A stretch of DNA of 64,000 bases from JAHFUA01 sp963808725 (GTDB lineage Bacteria; Acidobacteriota; Terriglobia; Terriglobales; Acidobacteriaceae): contig CAWEGO010000001.1 of NCBI GenBank assembly GCA_963808725.1, forward strand, positions 744,001 through 808,000. The letters run 5' to 3'. How positions within the stretch are numbered: position 1 is the first letter of the stretch; each line of letters opens with the position of its first letter. Below, piece by piece: positions 1 to 7,716 of this stretch. The position numbers and the translations under genes were made by a program. The notes beneath the pieces were generated by a model that worked only from the letters and a program-made list of their open reading frames with translations, searched no databases and had not been told where the DNA came from.

Positions 1-1
1 G

Positions 2-616
2 GCCATTCTGGGACAGCAGATCACGGTTGCGGGCGCGACCGCACTCGCAGGCCGTCTGGTGACCAACTTCGGACAGCCCTGCGCGTTAGCGGAGAATCTG
101 ACTCAGCTTTTTCCTTCACCCGAGATTCTTGCCCGCGCCGATTTCAGCAGCCTGCGACTGCCCGCAGCGCGCGGCGAAACTGTCCAGGCGTTGGCGCGCG
201 CGGTCTGCGAGGGACAGATCAGCTTTGAGCGGATCGTGGACGCGGAATCGTTCCTGGCACGCCTGCAGGAAGTCCGCGGCATCGGAAAGTGGACGGCGCA
301 ATATGTCGCCATGCGCGCGCTGGGAGAGCCGGACGCCTTCCCCTCCGCCAACGTCGGTCTAGTGCGCGCGCTGGGCTTGCGGAGTTCCCGCGAGCTCGAA
401 GAGCGCGCCGAAGCCTGGCGGCCTTGGCGAGCCTATGCGGCCATGTATCTGTGGAGCGCCGCCGGCTACAGCTCTCCTGCCGTCTGCCAGTTACGACCAT
501 GGGATAATGACCATGGCGATGGTCGTGAAAAAGATGGCGGCAAGCAAATTCAAAGTGCACTGTCTCGCGGTCCTGGACGAAGTGGCAGCCAAGCGCGAGC
601 CGGTTCTGATCACTAA
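2..616 (+). CDS. DNA-3-methyladenine glycosylase II (AlkA-like), 5' part outside window
   Basis: Base-excision repair glycosylase of the HhH-GPD superfamily that removes alkylated purines. The reading frame is open from the first bases (AILGQQITVAGATALAGR), which is the conserved segment before the helix-hairpin-helix. The HhH-GPD core VRGIGKWTAQYVAMRALGEP follows, where the aspartate usual after the core is in the LGEPDAFPS segment. The usual C-terminal WRPWRAYAAMYLWS is present around position 420-455. Downstream of that the frame runs on for about 50 unrelated residues into the antitoxin gene, so the natural stop seems lost or the tail is recent. The start lies upstream of the window. Family is sure; the exact 3' end is not. 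Confidence 0.85.
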   Translation, partial: AILGQQITVAGATALAGRLVTNFGQPCALAENLTQLFPSPEILARADFSSLRLPAARGETVQALARAVCEGQISFERIVDAESFLARLQEVRGIGKWTAQYVAMRALGEPDAFPSANVGLVRALGLRSSRELEERAEAWRPWRAYAAMYLWSAAGYSSPAVCQLRPWDNDHGDGREKDGGKQIQSALSRGPGRSGSQARAGSDH

Positions 617-758
617 GCACGGCAAGCCCGTGGCCAAGCTGGTTCCCGTCAATGAGAAGAAAGATGACATTTATGGCTTTCTTGCCGGCAAGGGGAAGAT
701 TAAGGGCGACGTTGTTAAGCCTGCCCTTACGCTGAAGGAGTGGGGCAACCTGGCGTGA
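513..758 (+). CDS. Type II antitoxin, Phd/YefM family
   Basis: Short DNA-binding antitoxin of a VapBC-like module. The pattern is the family's: KKMAASKFKVHCLAVLDEV followed by PVLITKHGKPVAKLVPV, then an acidic, flexible C-terminal toxin-binding tail. Three ATG codons lie close together (507, 513, 519); 513 is preferred because GGGA at 501-504 is spaced 8 nt from it. The gene overlaps the run-on end of the glycosylase frame. Its stop overlaps the GTG start of the PIN toxin (GTGA), which is typical translational coupling. Such antitoxins normally repress their own operon. Confidence 0.8.
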   Translation: MAMVVKKMAASKFKVHCLAVLDEVAAKREPVLITKHGKPVAKLVPVNEKKDDIYGFLAGKGKIKGDVVKPALTLKEWGNLA

Positions 759-1140
759 TCCTGGTGGACACGCACGTTGTCCTGTGGCTGGCGTTCGAAC
801 CAAGCCGGCTTTCGACAAACGCGAGAGCGGCTATCAGGCGCGTGCGAGCGGCAGCGGCCTGGCAATTTGCGCCATAACCCTCCTGGAGTTGACCACACTG
901 GCGCTCAAGCGCCGCGTTGAATTTAATATCAGTTTGGAATCTCTCCTGACCGAAGTGGAGACCAACTTTGTAGTCCTGCCCATTAGCGGCCGGGCGTGCG
1001 TGCGTACCCTCACGCTGCCAGCGGCTTACCCGAAAGATCCAGCCGACAGAATCATTGCCGCGACCGCCTTGGTGGAAGGTCTCTCGCTCACGGCGGATCA
1101 GGAGATTCGCCGATCGAAAGCGGTGCGCACGATTTGGTGA
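755..1140 (+). pseudogene. PIN-domain toxin (VapC-like), frameshifted
   Basis: Ribonuclease toxin partner of the upstream antitoxin. The first frame, from GTG 755, reads VILVDTHVVLWLAFEPSRLS, containing the first catalytic Asp of the PIN fold, and stops at 875-877. The rest of the protein continues in another frame: AICAITLLELTTLALKRR with the second acidic residue, then YPKDPADRIIAATALVEG and SLTADQEIR with the later acidic residues. Joining the two frames gives a normal-length toxin of about 128 residues. The frame change lies roughly between 785 and 870 and corresponds to one base lost or two gained. It could be inactivation of the toxin or a sequence error. Confidence 0.75.
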
Positions 1141-1153
1141 TATTGAAAATGAT

Positions 1154-1183
1154 AACGGGGAGGCCGTGCGGCCTCCCCGTTTT
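1154..1183. terminator. Bidirectional intrinsic terminator
   Basis: A perfect 13-bp stem (AACGGGGAGGCCG with CGGCCTCCCCGTT) around a TG loop, followed by T residues on the plus strand and preceded by an A-rich stretch. It lies between the convergent PIN toxin gene and the gamma-subunit gene of the oxidoreductase, so it can serve both. Confidence 0.8.
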
Positions 1184-1246
1184 CGTTGCGCCGGCCTGGG
1201 AGCGCGATTATTGGGGTATGACAGGCCACTGCCTTATGAAGCCCAG

Positions 1247-1852
1247 CTACTCGGCGAACGGAATCGCCGGAACTTCGTGTTCGCCGCCGGCTTCCACGAT
1301 TTCCCTGGCCTTGTTCGTCCCATACTCGAAGCCCTTGTCGAACGCCTTCAGGTTGAGGTCGGCGAAGTGCGGTGGCACGGAATCGGCGACGGCTTTGCGC
1401 AGCGCGTCGGCCTCCACCAATCCTGTGACCGCCGCGAAGAAGCCGACCATCACGATATTGAGCACCATGCGCTTGCCCAGTTCTTCGGCCAGGCGCGTGG
1501 CGGGCACGCTATAGACCTTGACGCCCGGTTTCAGATCGCCGATGCGCACCAGATCTTCCTCGACGATCAGGATGCCGTGTTCCTTCAGCTCTGGTGTGAA
1601 CTTCGCGTAGGCCTCCTGCGACATGACCACGAGAATGTCCGGCCGGGCCACATAGGGATAAAGGATGGGCGCGTCGGAGAGGATGCACTGCGCGCTGCAA
1701 GCACCGCCACGGGCCTCCGGTCCGAAGCTCTGAGTCATGGTGGCGAAGCCGCCCTCGAAGACGCTGGCTGCCTTGCCGATGACGATGGCCGAGAGGATGA
1801 CTCCCTGGCCGCCGAATCCTGCGAGTCGAATCTCGGTTAGCTGCATGCGCAT
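1247..1852 (-). CDS. korC: 2-oxoacid:ferredoxin oxidoreductase, gamma subunit (KorC-like)
   Basis: Gamma subunit of a four-subunit 2-oxoacid:ferredoxin oxidoreductase that oxidatively decarboxylates a 2-oxoacid to its acyl-CoA and reduces ferredoxin. The N-terminus has the diagnostic LTEIRLAGFGGQGVILSA motif, followed by SFGPEARGGACSAQ. Its 201 residues fit the family. ATG 1852 (or 1846) is chosen because the GFGGQG motif then begins near residue 11 and a GGAG lies just upstream. The start overlaps the end of the beta-subunit gene, so this is the last gene of a ferredoxin-alpha-beta-gamma operon. The substrate (2-oxoglutarate, pyruvate or branched-chain 2-oxoacid) cannot be read from sequence alone. 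Confidence 0.88.
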   Translation of the reverse strand: MRMQLTEIRLAGFGGQGVILSAIVIGKAASVFEGGFATMTQSFGPEARGGACSAQCILSDAPILYPYVARPDILVVMSQEAYAKFTPELKEHGILIVEEDLVRIGDLKPGVKVYSVPATRLAEELGKRMVLNIVMVGFFAAVTGLVEADALRKAVADSVPPHFADLNLKAFDKGFEYGTNKAREIVEAGGEHEVPAIPFAE

Positions 1853-2721
1853 TCTCCCATCTCCACGTATTCGTCGCCCAGGCTCTCCTGGAACTGGTGG
1901 ACCATCAGCTCGCGATAGTCGGGGCGGTCGCGGTCTATGAACTTGCCTACGGCGATCTCGCCGGTCTTGGTGAGGCCGACTTCGCCGGTGGGCGCGCCGT
2001 TCCGCACCTTGCTGGCCTGCTTGTAGTACTTCATGGCATCGAGGCCGTCGCCCATCTTGTTGCGCCGCTGGTAGAGCGTAGGACACGGCGAGATGATCTC
2101 GATGAAGCTGAAGCCCTTCTTCTTGAAGGCTTCCTGCATGGAGCGCGCCACCTGACGGACGTGGAAGGTGGTCCAGCGCGCCACGTATACCGCGCCCGCC
2201 GCGTCCACAAGGTGCGGCAGGTTGAAGCCCGGCTCGAACGTCCCGTAGGGATTGGTGGACGTGGTGGCTTCCGCGGGCGTGGTCGGAGCGGTCTGGCCGC
2301 CGGTCATGCCGTAAATCAGGTTGTTAACGCAAATCACTTTCAGGTCGATGTTGCGGCGGGCGGCGTGGATCAGGTGATTGCCGCCGATGGCAGACAAATC
2401 GCCGTCACCGGCGTACACCACAACGGTCAGGTTAGGGTTGGCCAGCTTCAGCCCGGTGGCAAAGGGGATGGCGCGTCCGTGAGTAGTGTGGAACGAATCC
2501 AGCTCGAGGTAGCCGGCCACGCGCCCGGTGCAGCCGATGCCGGAGACCACCACCAGCTTGTTGAGGTCAGCCTTGGAATCGATGAGGGCGCGGGTGAAGC
2601 AGTTGACCGTGGTCCCGATGCCGCAACCCGGACACCAGATGTGAGGCATGCGGTCGCTCCGCAGAAAAGGCTCGACCGGGTTCGAACACTCGGCGCATTC
2701 GAAATCGACTTCTTCATTCAT
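1837..2721 (-). CDS. korB: 2-oxoacid:ferredoxin oxidoreductase, beta subunit (KorB-like)
   Basis: Thiamine-diphosphate-binding beta subunit, 294 residues. Visible motifs are the cysteine pair in MPHIWCPGCGIG, SGIGCTGR, the ThDP signature GDGDLSAIGGNHLIHAARRN and NNLIYGMTGGQTAPTTP. The last is typical of 2-oxoglutarate/2-oxoisovalerate-type enzymes. ATG 2721 has GGAGG about 8 nt upstream and overlaps the alpha stop as ATGA. A longer frame upstream lies inside the alpha gene and is not coding. It works with the adjacent alpha and gamma subunits and a small ferredoxin. Confidence 0.9.
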   Translation of the reverse strand: MNEEVDFECAECSNPVEPFLRSDRMPHIWCPGCGIGTTVNCFTRALIDSKADLNKLVVVSGIGCTGRVAGYLELDSFHTTHGRAIPFATGLKLANPNLTVVVYAGDGDLSAIGGNHLIHAARRNIDLKVICVNNLIYGMTGGQTAPTTPAEATTSTNPYGTFEPGFNLPHLVDAAGAVYVARWTTFHVRQVARSMQEAFKKKGFSFIEIISPCPTLYQRRNKMGDGLDAMKYYKQASKVRNGAPTGEVGLTKTGEIAVGKFIDRDRPDYRELMVHQFQESLGDEYVEMGECACS

Positions 2722-3878
2722 CGCAACGCCTCCTGGATGGCTTTCAGGATGTCTTCGGGCCGGTGGACGCCGCCCCCGGCGTGCGGCACCAGAACCGTCT
2801 TGACTCCAGCCGCGGCGCGCTCGACCTCGCGCGAAATCTGTCCCAGGTTGAGTTCGGGTACGACGAACGCCTTGGCGCGCTTCGCCAGTTTCTTGATGAG
2901 TTGGTCGGGGAAGGGCCACACGATCTTCAGCCGCAGCTTGCCGACCTTCAAACCCTTGGCGCGGGCCGCGTCGATGCCACGCTGCGCGACGCGGGAGGTG
3001 ATCCCGTAAGAGACCACCACCACGTCGGCATCGGCTGTGTTGTCCTCTTCGACCAGTACAAGATCGTCGGCGGCCTTGCGGATTTTGTCCTGCAGGCGGC
3101 CCACCAGCTTCTGCTGTGCACCTACCGTCATCGCCGGATAGCCGCGCTCATCGTGGGTCAGGCCGGTGATGTGGAATTTGTAGCCTTCGCCGGCGTGCGC
3201 CATTTCCGGAACCAGGCTGCCGTCACCGTTGCATTCGTACGGTTTGTAGGTGCCGAGAGCTTTGTGGGTCTTGTGGCGCGGCTCGACTTCGATCTGGTCA
3301 GCCGGCGGGATGATTACCTTCTCGGTCATGTGGCCCACGCACTCATCCATCATGAACATCACCGGCACACGGTATTTCTCCGAGAGGTTAAAGGCGATGA
3401 TGGCGAGGTCGAAGCACTCCTGCGGCGAGTTGGGACACAGCGCGATGACTTCGTAGTCGCCGTGCGAACCCCAGCGCGCCTGCATCATGTCGGATTGCGC
3501 CGGCAGCGTGGGCAGCCCGGTGGAGGGTCCGCCGCGCTGCACGTCCACGAACACGCACGGCGTCTCGGTCATGATGGCATAGCCGATGTGCTCCATCATC
3601 AGCGAGAAGCCCGGCCCGCTGGTGACAGTGAAGGCCTTGGCGCCGCCCCAGACCGCGCCCTGGATCGCGATCGAAGAGGCCAGCTCGTCTTCCATCTGGA
3701 TAAATGTGCCGCCGACTTTGGGCACGCGCGCGGCGAAGCGCTCCACCACTTCCGTCGAAGGCGTGATGGGATATCCGGCGGCGAAGCGTGCTCCGGCGGC
3801 CAGCGCGCCTTCACAGCAGGCGTGGTCGCCGTCGAGGAAGTGGACGCCGGTCAGGACGCCTGCAGGATCAGCTTTCAT
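2718..3878 (-). CDS. korA: 2-oxoacid:ferredoxin oxidoreductase, alpha subunit (KorA-like)
   Basis: Pyrimidine-binding alpha subunit, 386 residues, carrying GYPITPSTEVVE near the N-terminus, the TSGPGFSLMMEHIGYA segment, VDVQRGGPSTGLPT, and a C-terminal domain with VSYGITSRVAQ and LRLKIVWPFPD. ATG 3878 sits 11 nt inside the upstream ferredoxin gene, and the stop overlaps the beta start by 4 nt. Tight coupling indicates one transcript of four genes. Confidence 0.9.
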   Translation of the reverse strand: MKADPAGVLTGVHFLDGDHACCEGALAAGARFAAGYPITPSTEVVERFAARVPKVGGTFIQMEDELASSIAIQGAVWGGAKAFTVTSGPGFSLMMEHIGYAIMTETPCVFVDVQRGGPSTGLPTLPAQSDMMQARWGSHGDYEVIALCPNSPQECFDLAIIAFNLSEKYRVPVMFMMDECVGHMTEKVIIPPADQIEVEPRHKTHKALGTYKPYECNGDGSLVPEMAHAGEGYKFHITGLTHDERGYPAMTVGAQQKLVGRLQDKIRKAADDLVLVEEDNTADADVVVVSYGITSRVAQRGIDAARAKGLKVGKLRLKIVWPFPDQLIKKLAKRAKAFVVPELNLGQISREVERAAAGVKTVLVPHAGGGVHRPEDILKAIQEALR

Positions 3879-4119
3879 GAGCGGCCTCCTTCGGCTCGGA
3901 TTTGTCACCGGCCTTGTAGCCGAAGATGGCGAAGTCCGGGCAGTACATGCCGCACAGATCGCAGCCCGAACACTTCTCCGGGTTGACCATGTGCGGCGGG
4001 TGATAGCCCTTGGAATTGAACGCCGGCGAGAGCGCCAGCACCTTGGTGGGACAGAACTCAACGCAGAAGCCGCAGGCCTTGCAGCGTTCCACGACGATCT
4101 TGACCGTGCCTTTTGCCAT
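3868..4119 (-). CDS. korD: 2 x [4Fe-4S] ferredoxin, delta subunit of oxidoreductase
   Basis: Small 83-residue ferredoxin with two CxxCxxCxxxCP clusters: CKACGFCVEFCP and CSGCDLCGMYCP. It is the electron-transfer subunit of the oxidoreductase encoded by the next three genes and is the first gene of that operon. ATG 4119 follows a purine-rich GGAG-like stretch (GCGAAAGGAGCTTTC on the coding strand). Upstream frames in the same phase have no ferredoxin similarity and were trimmed. Confidence 0.9.
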   Translation of the reverse strand: MAKGTVKIVVERCKACGFCVEFCPTKVLALSPAFNSKGYHPPHMVNPEKCSGCDLCGMYCPDFAIFGYKAGDKSEPKEAAHES

Positions 4120-4559
4120 GAAAGCTCCTTTCGCTCCGTCGCAGCCAAAGGTCGGTGAGCCGGAGGCCCCAACAGCGGAGCATGTTTGGATCGGAAGGCC
4201 TTGCGGGTAGCGACCACACACGGTCGAGCCAGATTGTCGCCCCAGAGACAGGCGGAAGGGAGTGACGGAGATCACATAGATGCGTGAGGAGTGACCAAGC
4301 CGAAGTCGCGAGTCGTGAGCCCTTGGAACCTGCTTGCGACTCGCGACTCACGACTTACGACTAGCTTAGGCTAACTGCGCCATATTCCGCGAACGACATC
4401 GGCTTCTCAACCATTAAGTCCAAATCGGGCTCGCATCATGCCTATAACTAACTGATGATAAATGACTTAACTAAGGCGACCGATGGCAGCCAGCGTGCCC
4501 TTCTTATCCTGGCCGGGGAATCGGGAGTGGTCCGCCGATACCACGACCGGGAGGCCACC
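4120..4559. other. Divergent intergenic region between two oxidoreductase operons
   Basis: No gene seen. It must hold promoters for both operons, but I find no convincing -35/-10 pair. A 10-bp inverted repeat (AGTCGCGAGT near 4303-4312 and ACTCGCGACT near 4339-4348) sits within a run of GACTCGCGACTCACGACT-type sequence, which looks like a simple interspersed repeat and not an operator. Confidence 0.4.
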
Positions 4560-5057
4560 ATGATTGCCGATACGACACAAAACGCCGCGCTGCTGGGTGT
4601 GCTGGGGTGGCGGCTGGTGCGGCTGATCGAGACCCACTCTGACCAACTGGCGCGGGGGCTGCTGGATCGCATCGAGAACAGCGAGCGCTGCCGCGAGTTC
4701 GTCCAGAAGGTCCCGCCGGAGGATTTGAAGCAGAAGGTGTACGAGATCTACCACCACCTGGGACAGTGGCTGCTGACGAAGACCGAGCACGACGTCGAGC
4801 ATCGCTACATCGCCATCGGCGAGCAGCGGGCGGCGCAGGGCGTGAGCCTCAGCCAGTTGATGTTCGTCATTGTCGCCACCAAGGAACACCTCTGGGAGTA
4901 TGTGACCCGGGAAGCGATGGCCGACCGCCCGGTGGAAATCTTCCAGGAACTGGAGCTGTTCCAACTGGTCGAGCAGTTCTTCGATCGCGCCGTGTACTTC
5001 GCCGCCATCGGCTACGAACGCTATCAGGCCGCCCAGAAGAAGTTGGCGAGCAATTAG
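4560..5057 (+). CDS. All-helical sensor-like protein (RsbRD N-terminal-domain type)
   Basis: About 165 residues, fully helical, with an N-terminal LGWRLVRLIETHSDQLARGLLDRIENS, a central HDVEHRYIAIGEQRAAQG and a C-terminal helix ending in QFFDRAVYFAAIGYERY. This pattern resembles the sensor domain found at the N-terminus of RsbRD-type co-antagonists and some histidine kinases, but here it stands alone with no output domain. ATG 4560 is preferred to 4455 because GGGAGG lies just upstream and the extra 35 residues look non-conserved. It is followed after about 11-20 nt by the CoA-transferase, so it may tune that operon. The function is inferred and uncertain. Confidence 0.5.
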   Translation: MIADTTQNAALLGVLGWRLVRLIETHSDQLARGLLDRIENSERCREFVQKVPPEDLKQKVYEIYHHLGQWLLTKTEHDVEHRYIAIGEQRAAQGVSLSQLMFVIVATKEHLWEYVTREAMADRPVEIFQELELFQLVEQFFDRAVYFAAIGYERYQAAQKKLASN

Positions 5058-5077
5058 GGAAGGGCCCTTTGGCTTGG

Positions 5078-6391
5078 ATGGACTCATACCGCACCAAGGT
5101 GATGTCGGCGCGCGAGGCGCTGCGCTGCGTGGAGTCGCACATGCGGGTGTACATCCAGCCCGGCTGCGCCGAGCCGGAAACGCTGGTGGGCGCCCTGATT
5201 GAGCGCGGGCCCTGCGTGCGCGACGTGGAGATCGTGCACCTGCTGACCATGGGCCGCGCCGACTACATCGCCCCGGAGATGGCCGGGCACTTCCGCCACA
5301 ACGCCATGTTCATCGGCGCCAACGTGCGGGAAGCGGTCAACGACGGCCGCGCCGATTACACTCCGATCTTCCTCAGCGAGATCGAGTCGCTGTTCGAATC
5401 GGGCGAGATGCCGATCGACGTAGCGCTGATCCAGGTGTCGCCGCCGGACTCGCACGGCTTCTGCAGCTTCGGCGTGGGGGTGGATACCACGCTGACCGCG
5501 GCCAAGAAGGCTCGCTTCGTCATCGCCCAGGTGAATGACCAGATGCCGCGCACCTACGGTGACAGCTTCATCCACGTCAGCGACATTGACGCCCTCGTGG
5601 AAAGTACCCGGCCGCTGTGTGAGCTGCCCAGGCACGAGATCACCGATCTGCACCTGGCCATCGCGCGCAACGTGGCCACTCTGATCGAGGATGGCTCGAC
5701 CATCCAGATCGGTATCGGCGGCATCCCCGACGCCGTCCTGCTCTACCTCAGGGACCGCAAAGACCTGGGCATGCACACCGAGATGCTCAGCGACCACATG
5801 ATTCCGCTGATCGAATCGGGCGTCGTCAACGGCCGGCGCAAGACGCTGCACCCGCGCAAGGTGGTGCTGGCCTTCGCTCTGGGCACCAAGAAGCTGTTCG
5901 ACTTCGTCAATGACAATCCGATCTTCGAGTTTCACCCCAACGCCTACACCAATGATCCGGTTCTGATCGCCCAGAACGACCGCATGGTGGCCATCAACTC
6001 GGCGCTGCAGGTCGATATCACCGGGCAGGTCTGCGCCGACTCCATCGGCACGTATTTCTACAGCGGCATCGGCGGGCAGGTGGATTTCATCCGCGGAGCG
6101 ACCCGCTCCAAGGGCGGCAAACCCATCATCGCGCTGCCCTCGACGGCCAAGAACGACAACATCTCGCGCATCGTGCCTACGCTCGATCCCGGCGCCGGGG
6201 TGGTGACCTCGCGCGGCGCCGCGCACTATGTGGTCACCGAATTCGGCGTTGCCTATTTGCACGGGCGCTCCATCCGGCAGCGGGCGGAAGCGCTGATCCA
6301 GATCGCTCATCCCGACTTCCGCAACGAGCTTTACGAATACTGCGAGCGCACAAAATGGCTGAACAGCCACGCGCTCGCCGAGGTGAGGTGA
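5078..6391 (+). CDS. Acetyl-CoA hydrolase/4-hydroxybutyrate CoA-transferase family protein
   Basis: Class I (Cat1-type) CoA-transferase of about 437 residues that moves CoA between acyl-CoA and a free acid through a glutamyl-CoA intermediate. Visible motifs are IQIGIGGIPDAV, the catalytic-Glu region HYVVTEFGVAYLHGRS and GGQVDFIRGATRSKGGKPIIAL. ATG 5078 is used; an in-frame TTG at 5069 is better spaced from AGGGAAGGG and could be the true start, adding three residues. The stop is 5 nt before a ferredoxin gene of an oxidoreductase set. It probably releases the acyl-CoA made by that enzyme as an acid while conserving the thioester. Confidence 0.85.
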   Translation: MDSYRTKVMSAREALRCVESHMRVYIQPGCAEPETLVGALIERGPCVRDVEIVHLLTMGRADYIAPEMAGHFRHNAMFIGANVREAVNDGRADYTPIFLSEIESLFESGEMPIDVALIQVSPPDSHGFCSFGVGVDTTLTAAKKARFVIAQVNDQMPRTYGDSFIHVSDIDALVESTRPLCELPRHEITDLHLAIARNVATLIEDGSTIQIGIGGIPDAVLLYLRDRKDLGMHTEMLSDHMIPLIESGVVNGRRKTLHPRKVVLAFALGTKKLFDFVNDNPIFEFHPNAYTNDPVLIAQNDRMVAINSALQVDITGQVCADSIGTYFYSGIGGQVDFIRGATRSKGGKPIIALPSTAKNDNISRIVPTLDPGAGVVTSRGAAHYVVTEFGVAYLHGRSIRQRAEALIQIAHPDFRNELYEYCERTKWLNSHALAEVR

Positions 6392-6396
6392 GAGAC

Positions 6397-6663
6397 ATGG
6401 CCGAACCACGCGGGTCTGTCGAGATCAGTCAGGACGAGTGCAAGGGCTGCGGGCTGTGTGTGGATTCCTGCCCGCCGAAGTGTCTGGAACTCGTGCCGGA
6501 GCTGAATGCGTACGGCATCCATCCCGCGCACTACACCGGAGAGAAGTGCACCGGCTGTGGCATCTGCTTCTACTGCTGCCCGGAGCCGGGCGCGATCACC
6601 GTGTTGCGCATTCCGCCGGCAAAGGTCGTGAGCCAGGAGGTTTCCCGTGCGGCAATTGTGTAA
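6397..6663 (+). CDS. 2 x [4Fe-4S] ferredoxin, subunit of second oxidoreductase
   Basis: 88-residue ferredoxin with CKGCGLCVDSCPPKC and CTGCGICFYCCPEPG clusters. The second cluster is slightly atypical (CFYCCPEPGA). It is the first subunit gene of the second 2-oxoacid:ferredoxin oxidoreductase and overlaps the alpha gene by 17 nt. GAGGTGAGAG precedes the ATG. Confidence 0.88.
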   Translation: MAEPRGSVEISQDECKGCGLCVDSCPPKCLELVPELNAYGIHPAHYTGEKCTGCGICFYCCPEPGAITVLRIPPAKVVSQEVSRAAIV

Positions 6664-7708
6664 GGGCAATGTCGCGGTGATCAAAGGCGCCATCCAGGCA
6701 GGATGCAGCGCCTATTACGGGTATCCCATCACGCCGGCCAGTGAGATCGCCGAGGCGGCGGCGCTCTACCTGCCGCAGGTCGGCGGCACCTTCGTGCAGG
6801 CGGAGAGCGAGGTCGCATCGATCAACATGGTGTACGGTGCGGCTTCGGCCGGCATACGCGTGATGACCGCGTCCTCGGGCCCGGGGCTGAGCCTGATGCA
6901 GGAAGGCATCTCCTATCTCGCTGGCTCGGAGCTGCCCTGCGTGATCGTCGATGTGGTGCGCGGCGGCCCGGGGCTGGGCAACATCGCGCCCGAGCAAAGC
7001 GATTACTTCGCTATGGTGAAGGGCGGCGGGCACGGCAACTACCGCAACCTGGTGGTGGCGCCGGCCTCGGTGCAGGAGATGGCCGACCTCACCATGCTGG
7101 CATTCGACCTGGCCGATAAATATCGCAATCCGACCGTCGTGCTCACCGATGGCTTCATCGGCCAGATGATTGAGCCGCTGGAGATCGAGGACCGGCAGAT
7201 CCTTCAGCCGGAGAAACCGTGGGCGGTGACGGGCGTTCGCGAGACGCGGAAAAACCTGGTGACCTCGATCTATCTCGAGACCGATGAGCTGGAAGCGCAT
7301 GTCCGCCATCTCGCCGAGAAGTACCGCCAGGCGCAGGAAGAAGAACCGCGCCACGAGCTCTATCTGGCGGGCGACGCCGAAGTGCTCGTGGTCGGCTACG
7401 GCATCGTGTCGCGGGTGCTGCGTTCGGTGGTGGAGCAGGTACGCAGCTTCGGGCTGCGCGCCGGACTGTTCCGTCCCATCACCCTGTGGCCGTTCCCCTC
7501 GAAGGCCTTGGCCGCGGCGGCGGCGCGTTGCCGCTCCGTGCTAGTGGTAGAGCTGAGCACAGGACAGATGGTAGAGGACGTACGCCTGGCGCTCGATGGG
7601 CGCGTGCCGGTGGATTTCTACGGACGCAGCGGCGGCAATGTGCCGGGGCCAGATGAGATCCGCGACCGGCTGTTGGCGAAGGCCGCCGAATTGGTAGCAG
7701 TCGGGTAG
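6647..7708 (+). CDS. 2-oxoacid:ferredoxin oxidoreductase, alpha subunit (second set)
   Basis: 353 residues with GYPITPASEIAEAA, TASSGPGLSLMQEGISYL, VDVVRGGPGLGNIAPEQSD and the C-terminal VGYGIVSRVLRS / RPITLWPFPSKAL. GTG 6647 is chosen because it puts the conserved KGNVAVIKGAIQAG at the N-terminus, as in VorB-like subunits, and a GGAGG lies upstream. The sequence differs clearly from the first alpha subunit, so this is a paralogous enzyme, possibly for branched-chain 2-oxoacids (inference). Confidence 0.88.
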   Translation: MRQLCKGNVAVIKGAIQAGCSAYYGYPITPASEIAEAAALYLPQVGGTFVQAESEVASINMVYGAASAGIRVMTASSGPGLSLMQEGISYLAGSELPCVIVDVVRGGPGLGNIAPEQSDYFAMVKGGGHGNYRNLVVAPASVQEMADLTMLAFDLADKYRNPTVVLTDGFIGQMIEPLEIEDRQILQPEKPWAVTGVRETRKNLVTSIYLETDELEAHVRHLAEKYRQAQEEEPRHELYLAGDAEVLVVGYGIVSRVLRSVVEQVRSFGLRAGLFRPITLWPFPSKALAAAAARCRSVLVVELSTGQMVEDVRLALDGRVPVDFYGRSGGNVPGPDEIRDRLLAKAAELVAVG

Positions 7709-7716
7709 GAGGAAGC

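Noticed and set aside
4766..5077. A longer N-terminal extension of the CoA-transferase frame
   Set aside because: It lies inside the preceding gene in another frame, and the family N-terminus begins at MDSYRTK.
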